From NCBI GenBank assembly GCA_938045315.1, contig CALINM010000155.1:1-21707 (forward strand): a DNA stretch of 21,707 bases, written 5' to 3'. The position numbers and the translations under genes were made by a program. Of the stretch, positions 1 to 7,462 are shown in pieces (position 1 is the stretch's first letter; the number at the start of each line of letters is the position of its first letter). Below the pieces are notes generated by a model, which was given only the letters and a program-made list of their open reading frames with translations, had not been told where the DNA came from and ran no database searches. This DNA comes from an uncultured bacterium. GTDB lineage: Bacteria > CALINM01.

Positions 1-1385
1 ATATTAGGTGGAAAATACTCTCTTTTGTAGACGAGATATATTTTTACTCTATTTATTCCCTTTTCTAAGGATTTTTTTATTCCCTCTTCCATTCCAGCTA
101 CATGATAAAAAGGACCAGACTTTGTCATACCACGCACTTGCAATATTGCACCCTCCTTTATAGGTTCTTCAACAATTATATCTACTTCCCTTTCAATGGG
201 CGGCATAAGGGGACCAAATTTTCCAAAGTCGGCGAGGGGATCGGTTGATTGTGATTGGCTATTTACTAAATTATATTCCCCTGTTGACATTTCTTTGAAT
301 CTTTTTAATTCGTTCTTTAAGAAATTTATTTTTTCTAATTTGTCAGTATGACTGCTCTCCTCATATCTTTTTAATTCCAATTCTATGGCATTAATAGTTG
401 CCCTAATTAGATTACTTTTTAATTTTTCCACTTCATCTTTATTTAAATCCAAAGTTTGGGTTACCACATCCCTGATAATAAAATACTTTTCTGAAGATGA
501 AAAGGGATAAAGAGGATTAGTGATTAAAAATGTGTAGGGTAGCTTTGTCTCTATTTCAAGGTCCCTTCCTAAGTCATATTCGATCATAACACCTTCCGGG
601 AAAGAGGCTTTACAATCGTCTGGAATCACTCTTATAAAAGTAATCTCATAATTGGGTACACTACTATCAACTCTGTTCTCAGTTTTTGTAACTTTTGCTT
701 TTATAGTATTTTTATGTGTGCAGCCATTGGTATTGACCCTTATCAAGATTTTATGCTCCTTTACAAGTAGTTCTCTTATTATAATTTCGCCGGGTTCATT
801 TGGTAAAAAGCTATAAGAGCTTTTATTCTCTTTCAATGATGCTTGATTTAACGGTTCCGTGCACGGTACTATGAGTCCATTATGGATTATTTCATAGCAG
901 ATTACCTCTTTTAGGGTTGGTGTAGATTGAGAATCCGTTTCGCGGTGGGTTAATATTGTAAGTTCTATCTTAGTGTTTGATGGTGTAGGAGAAATCCTGG
1001 CAGGATTGACTGAAATCTTTTCTACCTTTATTCTATCCCCTAAAATCACAGAGTTAGTTTGTTTTATTCCCTTTTTATCCCATATCAGGGCGGTAAGTTC
1101 GTAAAATGAGCCACTGCCACCATAAGTGCCAACAAGTATTACTACTGCATCTTTAATGCCATCTGAATTTAAATCCAGAATTTTATATTTAACTAACTCT
1201 ATTTTTTTATAATCATCAGGTGTACTGCCTCTTTCGTACTTACCATTTTTAAGGGTTATTTTTTCATCCAGAAAAGATAAGTAGTAAGTGTAATTTTTTA
1301 ACTCTTTTTTAGTTACGGCAAAAGCCTGTTGTATGGAAAGTAGCAAACATACAAATATGGTGTAAAAAGCAATTTTTTTCAACAT
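1..1385 (-). CDS. Exported protein with FG-GAP-like calcium-loop motif, 3' end outside window
   Basis: An open reading frame of at least 461 codons starts at the ATG ending at 1385 and runs off the left edge with no stop. A near-perfect ribosome binding site (TAGGAGGTGATTAAT) lies directly before the ATG and overlaps the stop of the upstream gene, so the two are co-transcribed. The protein starts MLKKIAFYTI with a signal peptide probably cut after AFA (residue 23). Residues 71-81 read DLNSDGIKDAV, the Dx[ND]xDG loop of FG-GAP/VCBS or EF-hand-like calcium sites, followed by a Gly-rich strand. The rest looks beta-rich with scattered Cys; residues about 330-365 are charged and helical. I recognise no family over the full length. 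An envelope or secreted location is inferred from the signal peptide and neighbours. Confidence 0.85.
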   Translation of the reverse strand, partial: MLKKIAFYTIFVCLLLSIQQAFAVTKKELKNYTYYLSFLDEKITLKNGKYERGSTPDDYKKIELVKYKILDLNSDGIKDAVVILVGTYGGSGSFYELTALIWDKKGIKQTNSVILGDRIKVEKISVNPARISPTPSNTKIELTILTHRETDSQSTPTLKEVICYEIIHNGLIVPCTEPLNQASLKENKSSYSFLPNEPGEIIIRELLVKEHKILIRVNTNGCTHKNTIKAKVTKTENRVDSSVPNYEITFIRVIPDDCKASFPEGVMIEYDLGRDLEIETKLPYTFLITNPLYPFSSSEKYFIIRDVVTQTLDLNKDEVEKLKSNLIRATINAIELELKRYEESSHTDKLEKINFLKNELKRFKEMSTGEYNLVNSQSQSTDPLADFGKFGPLMPPIEREVDIIVEEPIKEGAILQVRGMTKSGPFYHVAGMEEGIKKSLEKGINRVKIYLVYKREYFPPN

Positions 1386-1397
1386 ATTAATCACCTC

Positions 1398-2711
1398 CTA
1401 CACATATTTGTTCGTTACAATAATCTTTGGGTACAATTCATCAGCTTTTTCAGGATCACTACTTACCTGATCAAACAAATTCTCTAATTTACCCAATCCC
1501 TGCCTTATTTCTTCAGCTCTTCTGTTAAACTCCATTGCAGTTTTCCGTAGTTTTTGAGCTTGAAGTAATATGGGATCTTCTTCTCGTTCAAGTTCAGCTT
1601 TCTTAAGATTGAGCTCTTCTTTTTGTTCTTTTAAATTAGTTTCTTTAATTTTCTCTTCAATCTCTGCCTTTTTTTCTTTAATTTCTGTGCGTTTGGATTC
1701 TATCTTATCCAGAGCATTCTTTATCTCTTGCATTTTTTGCTGATTTTCAGTAATTTCAGCCAAATATTTGTTAGATCTCTCCTTTATGTAATGGTAAATC
1801 TTTGCCTGTGAGCTCTCTAAAACAGGGGTAATAGGTGAAGGAACATACACCACTATGGTCTTTTCTGGTTTTAAAGGACAGGGTTTATCAAGATTATCAA
1901 ACTGACAACTTGAGAGCATCCCTGCCATTTCAAAATCTCCAGCAAGGGCAAATTTTAATGCCCTAAGGGAGTATTCAGCTGCGTTTGCAAGTTGCTTTAG
2001 AGTAGAGATGTATTCTCTGAGGTTTTTCTCTTCTAAGAATTTTCTCCCCAGTTTATTGTAGAACCGGGTATTTTCTTTGATAAAGTTTTCTTGTTTTATT
2101 TTTGAGGCTTGTTCAAACTGAGAAAGGTAATCTTCATAAACAAGAGATCCGTGTAGCGCTCTTTTCATTACATCTGCGTGTTGGGGATCAAAGGCTTGAT
2201 TTGTACAGGAGGTAGCTTCATAGTAGTCTTTTCTGGCTGAAAAAACACGAATTCTGTCTTGTTCACACTCCTCTTTTGTATTGTAATTACCTACCAGGTA
2301 TGTCTTTTCGCATATGGGTGGATCGTAAGTTTTTTTGTCTTTGCATTTTGTTATCATTAATAAAGATAAGTCGATGTGCCCTTTAGCCCTCTGTCTTTGC
2401 TGATACTGAGGCACCTCCTTTTGGGAGCTATCAAACCCTACACAAAAGCTTCGGTTGTAAAAAAAACTGTCATTTCTGCCTCCACCAAAGCTTGCTTCAT
2501 AGCGTGCCCTTTCACATTCCTCCTTTGTTTTAAAATTACCAATTCTTGAGGGAGAATTGCAGAGGCGAGGATCATAAGAGGCTGTATTACATAAATCTCT
2601 TTGAAAGCTTGAAATGTCTATCTGCCACTCTGCATATGCTGAATCTAATGAGATAATTAAACTAAACACTGCCAGAGATATTAATTCTTTTAAAGATTTA
2701 TCGTAATTCAT
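1398..2711 (-). CDS. Exported protein with two Cys-rich repeats and a long C-terminal coiled coil
   Basis: 437 residues. The ATG follows a strong ribosome binding site (GGGGAGG) and overlaps the end of the upstream gene by 14 bp, which suggests coupling. A signal peptide ends near SAYA (residue 27). Two copies of a four-cysteine unit follow: C41, C51, C66, C90 and C123, C134, C149, C169. Each contains YDP, then a Cys, G-N-[FY]-[KN]-T-K-E-E-C-E and a closing Cys, so two disulfides per unit are likely in the periplasm. The middle (about 180-290) is helical with another Cys pair (268, 278). Residues about 310-425 are Lys/Glu-rich with heptad character, a probable coiled coil. I do not recognise the family. 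Repeats plus coiled coil suggest a structural or scaffolding envelope protein; that role is inferred. Confidence 0.85.
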   Translation of the reverse strand: MNYDKSLKELISLAVFSLIISLDSAYAEWQIDISSFQRDLCNTASYDPRLCNSPSRIGNFKTKEECERARYEASFGGGRNDSFFYNRSFCVGFDSSQKEVPQYQQRQRAKGHIDLSLLMITKCKDKKTYDPPICEKTYLVGNYNTKEECEQDRIRVFSARKDYYEATSCTNQAFDPQHADVMKRALHGSLVYEDYLSQFEQASKIKQENFIKENTRFYNKLGRKFLEEKNLREYISTLKQLANAAEYSLRALKFALAGDFEMAGMLSSCQFDNLDKPCPLKPEKTIVVYVPSPITPVLESSQAKIYHYIKERSNKYLAEITENQQKMQEIKNALDKIESKRTEIKEKKAEIEEKIKETNLKEQKEELNLKKAELEREEDPILLQAQKLRKTAMEFNRRAEEIRQGLGKLENLFDQVSSDPEKADELYPKIIVTNKYV

Positions 2712-3099
2712 ATAAAACCTCCCCTACTAATCTCTCTTCCTTCGGACCAAAGGCCTTTATGTTATGTTTTAAAAAAACATTTTTTTTAATCCTGACTGGA
2801 GTGTTCAAGATAATTTCTCCTATAACTTTGTATTCAGTATGATCTTCAGGTACATATCCTTCTTTTCTGTAGAAGATTTTATATTTATATTCAAAAGATA
2901 AACCATCAAATTTTACAGGCACAAATTGCCATTCATCGGGTATATAAACAATGGCAATCTTTTTATCAACATAAGGATTTTTTACAACTAAGTTCCCACT
3001 ATTATCAAAACTAAACTCTGTGCTAATGTTAAGATAAGGAGGGTTCACATTTACTTTTGGATTATAATCAAGCATTTTCCATTTTCTTGTGTTATTCAT
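2698..3099 (-). CDS. Small beta-rich orphan protein, possibly the 3' part of a split gene
   Basis: 133 residues with no recognised domain. The body alternates hydrophobic and polar residues (IAIVYIPDEW, FEYKYKIFYR), suggesting a beta-sandwich. Unlike nearly all its neighbours it has no signal peptide, and the ATG at 3099 has no clear ribosome binding site. An internal ATG at codon 9 (MLDYNPKV) is a possible alternative start. The 3' end overlaps the start of the Cys-repeat gene by 14 bp, so this end is well integrated in the operon. The upstream side borders a stop-rich non-coding segment with 11-bp repeats. One reading is that the original gene's start lies beyond that segment (the leader-peptide ORF at 3235-3414) and was separated by an insertion. 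It may instead be an intact small cytoplasmic protein. Confidence 0.6.
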   Translation of the reverse strand: MNNTRKWKMLDYNPKVNVNPPYLNISTEFSFDNSGNLVVKNPYVDKKIAIVYIPDEWQFVPVKFDGLSFEYKYKIFYRKEGYVPEDHTEYKVIGEIILNTPVRIKKNVFLKHNIKAFGPKEERLVGEVLYELR

Positions 3100-3234
3100 C
3101 GTTTAAATGGTAAAAAACACAAAATAGTTTTCACTTGAATTGCACTTAATTATCACTTAATTGGCACTTAATTAGCTTTTTTAAAATTGTCCAAAACCAT
3201 TATTTATCAAGCCCTTAAACACTTTTTAAACACC
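3100..3234. other. Non-coding AT-rich segment with 11-bp repeats
   Basis: On the minus strand this stretch has stops in all frames and no plausible gene. It contains GTGTTTA-type short repeats (3206-3232), then four 11-bp direct repeats (3132-3175), then a T-rich stretch before the next ATG. It is the longest stretch without a gene in the window. It could be a leader, a small-RNA region or the remnant of a small non-coding insertion; the sequence alone does not decide. Confidence 0.5.
3132..3175. repeat. Four 11-bp direct repeats (CACTTAATT core)
   Basis: The core CACTTAATT begins at 3143, 3154 and 3165, with a variant CACTTGAATT at 3132, so the period is exactly 11 bp over four units. On the gene strand each unit reads about AATTAAGTG. 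One unit per helical turn would put all copies on one face of the DNA, as in protein-binding arrays. There are no spacers of CRISPR length. Confidence 0.75.
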
Positions 3235-3414
3235 TCATAAAAATCCCAAACTAAGTGTTAAAATTGGTAATTTTTTGGTAAAACTGGCAAAAAATCTCAA
3301 ACTACCTGAAAAACTATTCCCCTCTTCCCAAAGCTTCTCTGCTGCACTTGTGGCACAGGCGATTTTAAAAGTTATCAAAGCAAAATATAATATTACAATA
3401 AGTCTGATTCTCAT
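3235..3414 (-). pseudogene. Leader-peptide ORF, probable 5' fragment of a broken exported-protein gene
   Basis: An ATG at 3412-3414 with an AAAGGGACAA ribosome binding site starts a 59-codon ORF. A TTG five codons upstream overlaps the previous stop but is less likely. The first 20 or so residues are a good signal peptide (RLIVILYFALITFKIACA), followed by AEKLWEEGN, which resembles the beginning of a TPR-type helix. After that the sequence becomes Ser/Phe/Leu-rich low complexity from a T-rich DNA tract and stops. A strong start and export signal followed by a degenerate tail suggest an exported protein cut short by insertion or rearrangement, with the gene at 2698-3099 as a possible remainder. 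A genuine small exported peptide cannot be excluded. Confidence 0.4.
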
Positions 3415-3425
3415 TTGTCCCTTTA

Positions 3426-3842
3426 TCAAAGGTTAAATATAGCTGTATAAGATGTTATTATCTTGCCTTCTTTTGACTGAACCCTTATATCTACTTTCCA
3501 CCTTCTTTGGTGATCCTTAAAATTTACCATTTTACCGGTTAGCATTACCACTGCATTTTTATTTATAGAAAAGCCCTTTTTTGACATAATTTCTCTAAAT
3601 CTTTTTGCCATTTCCTGCCCTATTTTTAATTGTTTACCTTCAAAGTTAGTAAAATCAACAATCTCTATTTCCTTAATATGGCGATTATTTAGCTCTACTG
3701 AGAGAAAATTAACAATTCTCTCTATCTTGGCCATATTTTCTTTTGTAAACTTAACTTTTTGGTTCCCTTTTTCCCCGGCAACTTTGTGGGGTGCTAAAAT
3801 AAATATCATGAAGATAAATATTAAGAAAACATTTTTTTTCAC
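3426..3842 (-). CDS. Small exported FlgO-like protein
   Basis: 138 residues, starting at GTG with a TAGGTGTTAAT ribosome binding site that overlaps the stop of the upstream transglutaminase gene, 8 bp away. A signal peptide (MKKNVFLIFIFMIFIL) probably ends near KVAG. The mature part runs from an N-terminal helix (VNFLSVELNN) to IEIVDFTNFEGK, then a helix with AKRFREIM and a final set of strands ending SYTAIFNL. This matches the layout of the FlgO/CsgG-type fold, where a strand ending VxDF is followed by a conserved helix. It is shorter than usual, with only one such domain. It may be a paralogue of the product of 5551-6483. An envelope location is likely and the function is unknown. Confidence 0.75.
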   Translation of the reverse strand: MKKNVFLIFIFMIFILAPHKVAGEKGNQKVKFTKENMAKIERIVNFLSVELNNRHIKEIEIVDFTNFEGKQLKIGQEMAKRFREIMSKKGFSINKNAVVMLTGKMVNFKDHQRRWKVDIRVQSKEGKIITSYTAIFNL

Positions 3843-3850
3843 ATTAACAC

Positions 3851-5533
3851 CTACATTAATAAACTAACTTTAAACACAAAATCATAGTTTTGGATATCTT
3901 CCCACTGAAACCCCTTTAGAGTGGATCTTGTATCATCTTCATCACCGTAAGGGTTGCCCGGTATGTAGTACCAATTCATAATAACTTCTCCAGAATGTCT
4001 CAAGACTATCCAGTATTTTCCTCTTTCCAACTCAATGTTTTCCGGGAAATTAAATTCTATCCAGTAATAGCCCGGTTGCTTTTTTAGTTTTTCAACAAAA
4101 ATTGGATTAGATCTATAACCATTCAAACTCGGCTTGCCATCTTGATCCTTTACAAGATCTATGTATACTGTCCCATCTCCACCAAATTTACGCATGGCAA
4201 GTGAGATTTTAGTCAACTTAGCTTTTCTATCAACACTAAATGCCTGTGCAAATACATATTTTGATGTAACATATTCAGCCGTTTCTTTGTCTAAAATTTT
4301 TATACCTTTATCGCCTTCCACTCTGAAAAGTTTCACAAAGTCTGGGAAATCAAGATTACCTATGTCTTTCATCACAGGTTTTGTATCTGCTTCGGGTTTT
4401 TCAGAAGGAACAACTATCAGGGGAGCAGTGTCCTGCTGCTCTGGCTTTATTGGCGGCACAGTAGGTTTTGATGGTGGGTATGGCATGATTTCTTTTGCAA
4501 TCAGATCATTTGAAAAAATATATGACTTTGGGCTTCCCTCGGTACGTTTAGCAACAAGCTTTATTTTATCCTCCAAATACTGCGCATCTATATACTCATT
4601 ATAGACTGGCACATAGGGGCTTGAAAACCACATATCGTTGATATCATCAGAATCGAGACCGTGTGTCTGTTTTATATGTCTGGTAGAAGTAAATTGTTTG
4701 GACTGCTGAGGGTCATAAGATAACCATCCTAAATCGGGAAAGTATATTTCTATCCAAGCATGACCACCTTGTCCTAAACTTTGAACAATGTACTGATTAT
4801 CACCTACAGGGATTTTCAATGGATCTTTCAAACTTATGCCCCCTACGATTCGTGCAGGAATGCCTGCAGCCCTGAGCAAAGCTATTGCTAAATGGGCATA
4901 ATTCTGACAGTTTCCTGATTTTGTATTAAATGTGTAAATTGCATCATACTGTGGTGGATTATAGGTGTATCTGACATTATCTACAACATAGTTCAATATT
5001 TTTGTTACTGCTTCATACTCACTTTTAGCATCTTTAACAAGATTTTTTGAAATATTTTTAATTATCTCAGAATCGCTTTGTACTTTTGGTGTGGGCTTTA
5101 AAAAAACCTTCTCTCCTTCAGGTATTTTTTCTAAGGGATAGGGAGATTTACTCTCCATAGCTTTGATATCTGCCTTCAAATCTACCTGAAAACTTAATTT
5201 AATGTTTATATTCTGTGATACATTACTCCATTTAACAATTTTAAAGTGGTTACCAAAGGCATCCCGCTTGTCTTCCACACTTTCTGGGTCAGGATTATAC
5301 TTAATGTTTAGGCTTACTAATTTTTGAGATACTGAAGGATTAGAAAAATCCGATGGTAAAGCAAACTTAAATTTCATGCTTTTAAGAGGTTTATCTACAT
5401 CGAATGATATGGTTTGATTAACATTAATTTTTCCAGACAGATTCCCATCAAGAACTATCGTTTTACCATGCGTTAAAGGGACAAAAGAAAAAAGTAAAAG
5501 TAATAAATAAAAATTACCCCACCTAGTTATCAT
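3851..5533 (-). CDS. Exported transglutaminase-like cysteine protease-fold protein
   Basis: 560 residues with a signal peptide (YLLLLLFSFVPLTHG). The N-terminal 150 residues are beta-rich. The transglutaminase core spans about 175-290 with an apparently intact triad: C209 in GNCQNYA, H258 in GGHAW and D274 in YDPQQ. Such domains act as proteases, amidases or crosslinkers on peptides. A Pro-rich linker (about 350-390) leads to a C-terminal beta-domain (about 400-560) with motifs such as GYYWIEFNFP and GKYWIVLRH, resembling the jelly-roll modules found at the ends of secreted proteins. It starts 17 bp after the previous stop with only a weak ribosome binding site, so coupling is likely. Periplasmic or surface processing of a partner from this cluster is an inference. 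Confidence 0.87.
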   Translation of the reverse strand: MITRWGNFYLLLLLFSFVPLTHGKTIVLDGNLSGKINVNQTISFDVDKPLKSMKFKFALPSDFSNPSVSQKLVSLNIKYNPDPESVEDKRDAFGNHFKIVKWSNVSQNINIKLSFQVDLKADIKAMESKSPYPLEKIPEGEKVFLKPTPKVQSDSEIIKNISKNLVKDAKSEYEAVTKILNYVVDNVRYTYNPPQYDAIYTFNTKSGNCQNYAHLAIALLRAAGIPARIVGGISLKDPLKIPVGDNQYIVQSLGQGGHAWIEIYFPDLGWLSYDPQQSKQFTSTRHIKQTHGLDSDDINDMWFSSPYVPVYNEYIDAQYLEDKIKLVAKRTEGSPKSYIFSNDLIAKEIMPYPPSKPTVPPIKPEQQDTAPLIVVPSEKPEADTKPVMKDIGNLDFPDFVKLFRVEGDKGIKILDKETAEYVTSKYVFAQAFSVDRKAKLTKISLAMRKFGGDGTVYIDLVKDQDGKPSLNGYRSNPIFVEKLKKQPGYYWIEFNFPENIELERGKYWIVLRHSGEVIMNWYYIPGNPYGDEDDTRSTLKGFQWEDIQNYDFVFKVSLLM

Positions 5534-5550
5534 AAAATTAATCGACTTGC

Positions 5551-6483
5551 TTATCTCTTTAATTCCGTTCTTTTAAATACCGCTTTATAAACCTGATTAC
5601 TTTCATCATGAAGGGCTATGGTAAAATCAACAGTTCTTACAGTGTCTGGGACTTTTATGAAATAAATTACACCATTCTCTGAAACATTTGGTACCAGGTC
5701 TGAATATACATAGTAGTTATTATGTCCTGTTCTTCCACCAAAACTCATCTCCTGAACCATATAATTTACACCATTTTCATCATATAGAGAGCTTGTATTG
5801 CTTAAATAGAACCGCCATGGTTCGCTCTTTTTTGAAGTGATCGTAAAACTACACATTGTGGCTATATCTAATTGTTTACACTGTTTTAACTCAAATCGAA
5901 TGCCATTATGTTCAATAATGTCAAGAAATTCACCTAAAAAGGAGGTTTTTTCGCCGCCTTTTTCAAAATCTTCTCTAAGCAAATCTTTTATTTTCTCATT
6001 AAGTGGTATATCAACTTTTTTTGTTGCTACAACCTTACCAGAATATGTGGAGATAAGATTAACAGAGAGCCTTATATAACTTTTAAAAACACTTATTGTT
6101 CCAGAAACTATACCCCCCACTTTGGCTTTACTGCCTAAATCTTTTATCTCTTTCTGATCATAGGGATGTTTCAATACAAAATCACTTTCACTAATACTTG
6201 ATTTTAACTGGCTTCTGTTAAGAACTTCATAATTATTAGCTTTTTTGGAAATATCACTGGATAGTTCATCAGCTAAAAACTGCCCTAACTTCCCACTAAC
6301 ATCTTTATCATAGATAAAATCAACTACTACTATTCTTTTTCTACTGGCTATTTTATCCATGTTTGTATTTACAAATGAAGCAAGCTCACTAACTTTTTTT
6401 TGATAGGTAAATCCATCACTGGCTAAAAGAAGTAAAATAGACAAAATAAAACTTGCATAGAAGGTTTTTTGCCACTTTTTCAT
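5551..6483 (-). CDS. Exported FlgO-like protein with C-terminal beta domain
   Basis: 310 residues. An N-terminal hydrophobic segment (residues 8-22) is a signal peptide or anchor. Residues about 30-165 have the FlgO/CsgG-like layout: an N-terminal helix (VSELASFVN), RIVVVDF, a helix with LGQFLADELSSDI, VLNRSQL, GSKAKVGGIVSGTI and a closing strand on SGKVVATKKVDIP. In Vibrio, FlgO is an outer-membrane protein associated with the flagellar basal ring; CsgG relatives form secretion pores. Residues about 180-310 are a separate beta-domain (FTITSKKSEPWRFYLSN) not normally found in FlgO. The ATG has a GGGGAG ribosome binding site that can be buried in a predicted hairpin in the 50-bp gap upstream. 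No Cys sits at a lipobox, so this is not a classic lipoprotein. Confidence 0.78.
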   Translation of the reverse strand: MKKWQKTFYASFILSILLLLASDGFTYQKKVSELASFVNTNMDKIASRKRIVVVDFIYDKDVSGKLGQFLADELSSDISKKANNYEVLNRSQLKSSISESDFVLKHPYDQKEIKDLGSKAKVGGIVSGTISVFKSYIRLSVNLISTYSGKVVATKKVDIPLNEKIKDLLREDFEKGGEKTSFLGEFLDIIEHNGIRFELKQCKQLDIATMCSFTITSKKSEPWRFYLSNTSSLYDENGVNYMVQEMSFGGRTGHNNYYVYSDLVPNVSENGVIYFIKVPDTVRTVDFTIALHDESNQVYKAVFKRTELKR

Positions 6484-6488
6484 AAGAG

Positions 6489-6504
6489 CTCCCCTTGAGA
6501 GGAG
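6489..6504 (-). promoter_or_regulatory. Hairpin that would sequester the ribosome binding site of the FlgO-like gene
   Basis: On the gene strand CTCCTC, a four-base loop (TCAA), then GGGGAG can pair over six positions including one G-T. The GGGGAG arm is the ribosome binding site of the gene starting at 6483. The CTCC-rich arm could alternatively pair with GAGAGG in the upstream hairpin at 6508-6528, giving two exclusive folds. This is seen by eye; no folding energy was computed. Confidence 0.4.
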
Positions 6505-6507
6505 ATA

Positions 6508-6535
6508 GGAGAAGCCTTTTGCCTCTCCTTTTTTT
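6508..6535 (+). terminator. Terminator-shaped hairpin plus T-run, oriented for plus-strand transcription
   Basis: On the plus strand an 8-pair stem (GGAGAAGC with GCCTCTCC, one G-T) with a five-base loop is followed directly by seven T. This is the shape of a rho-independent terminator, but for plus-strand transcripts, while all genes here are on the minus strand. The T-run overlaps the stop codon of the LPP20-like gene. For minus-strand mRNA it would be a plain hairpin between two genes. Confidence 0.5.
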
Positions 6536-7445
6536 ATTGCAAAACAAATGCTACTTTTGCTCCCGCAAGGAATCCCGATTTCTGGTTTGCTGAAAATATT
6601 TTTACCGCATCCTCTTCAGATACTTGTAAATCAGAAGGTGAAACCGTTCCTATCGCTTTTACTACTAATGGGTTTTTAACCCCCCTCTTTTCAAGAGCTG
6701 CTTTAGCTTTATCAATACTGTTTGTATATTCACCACAACCTTGCTCCACCAGGACCTTCTGACTCACTTTAGATGGGTCGTAAATTACCTCTCCCTGGGG
6801 AGTAAAAATTCTATTTATAAGAGCAGGTCTAAAATTCTGTTCTGTGGCATCTATTATAAGCCCATCATAATTAGTTTCAAGTTTTACAGGCTTCGTTTTA
6901 AATTCAGGCTCGGGTTTAATTAGATCTCTCTTAATTTTTGGATCACCCATTATTTTTTCATAGATTATGCTGCTAAAGCTTCTTGGACCTGTCATACCTA
7001 ACTTTACAATGACAAGAGCCGTTTCCTCCTTGTCATTATATTCTTTATATACCACCTGAGCACCTTTAACTACACCTGCAACTGCTGTCCTGACAACATC
7101 ATATTGAAGTTCAGCATCCTTTACAAGAGTATCACCAACAACTGCAATACCTTCAAGAAACTCAGCTAATTGTCTGTAAGCCAAAACTGTTGCAGCACGC
7201 TCAGCAGTTAATCTTCTCTGCCCAGGAGATCTTGAATTGGGTTTGGGTAGTCCTTCTGCAGCAACTAATATGTAATCATTAATGAAAGCCTGTTCTGGCG
7301 TAGATGTAATAGTTAAATTATTTTTATTCAGCCATTCATTAGCTGACTGAAACCTCTGATCTAACTGAGCTTGCATGTCTTGCTGTGCAAAAACTAAACT
7401 ACTTAAAGACAAGATAACTAAAATCAACAAAAGTATTTTTTTCAT
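6534..7445 (-). CDS. LPP20 family (FlgP-like) exported protein
   Basis: 303 residues from the ATG at 7445, chosen because GGAGGGTGGT lies immediately before it; an in-frame GTG 12 bases upstream falls before the ribosome binding site. A signal peptide (KKILLLILVILSLSSLVFA) is cut before QQD, with no lipobox Cys. Residues about 65-170 hold the LPP20 signature, including AERAATVLAYRQLAEFLEG. A C-terminal region (about 195-303) reads GLIIDATEQNFRPAL, NPLVVKAIG, and ends GAKVAFVLQ, as in longer LPP20 relatives. LPP20 includes Vibrio and Campylobacter FlgP, an outer-membrane basal-disk component. It sits 17 bp after the SLH gene, so it is co-transcribed. A structural role at the outer membrane is inferred. 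Confidence 0.82.
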   Translation of the reverse strand: MKKILLLILVILSLSSLVFAQQDMQAQLDQRFQSANEWLNKNNLTITSTPEQAFINDYILVAAEGLPKPNSRSPGQRRLTAERAATVLAYRQLAEFLEGIAVVGDTLVKDAELQYDVVRTAVAGVVKGAQVVYKEYNDKEETALVIVKLGMTGPRSFSSIIYEKIMGDPKIKRDLIKPEPEFKTKPVKLETNYDGLIIDATEQNFRPALINRIFTPQGEVIYDPSKVSQKVLVEQGCGEYTNSIDKAKAALEKRGVKNPLVVKAIGTVSPSDLQVSEEDAVKIFSANQKSGFLAGAKVAFVLQ

Positions 7446-7462
7446 ACCACCCTCCACAAATT

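Noticed and set aside
3132-3175. Possible CRISPR array
   Set aside because: The repeats are 11 bp with no spacers and no cas genes nearby.
4161-4604. 147-codon plus-strand ORF opposite the transglutaminase gene
   Set aside because: Antisense shadow of a clear coding region; its protein has no coherent features. Other plus-strand ORFs were dropped for the same reason.
6508-6535. Operon terminator after the LPP20-like gene
   Set aside because: The T-run lies on the wrong side for minus-strand transcription, so it does not show that the operon ends there.
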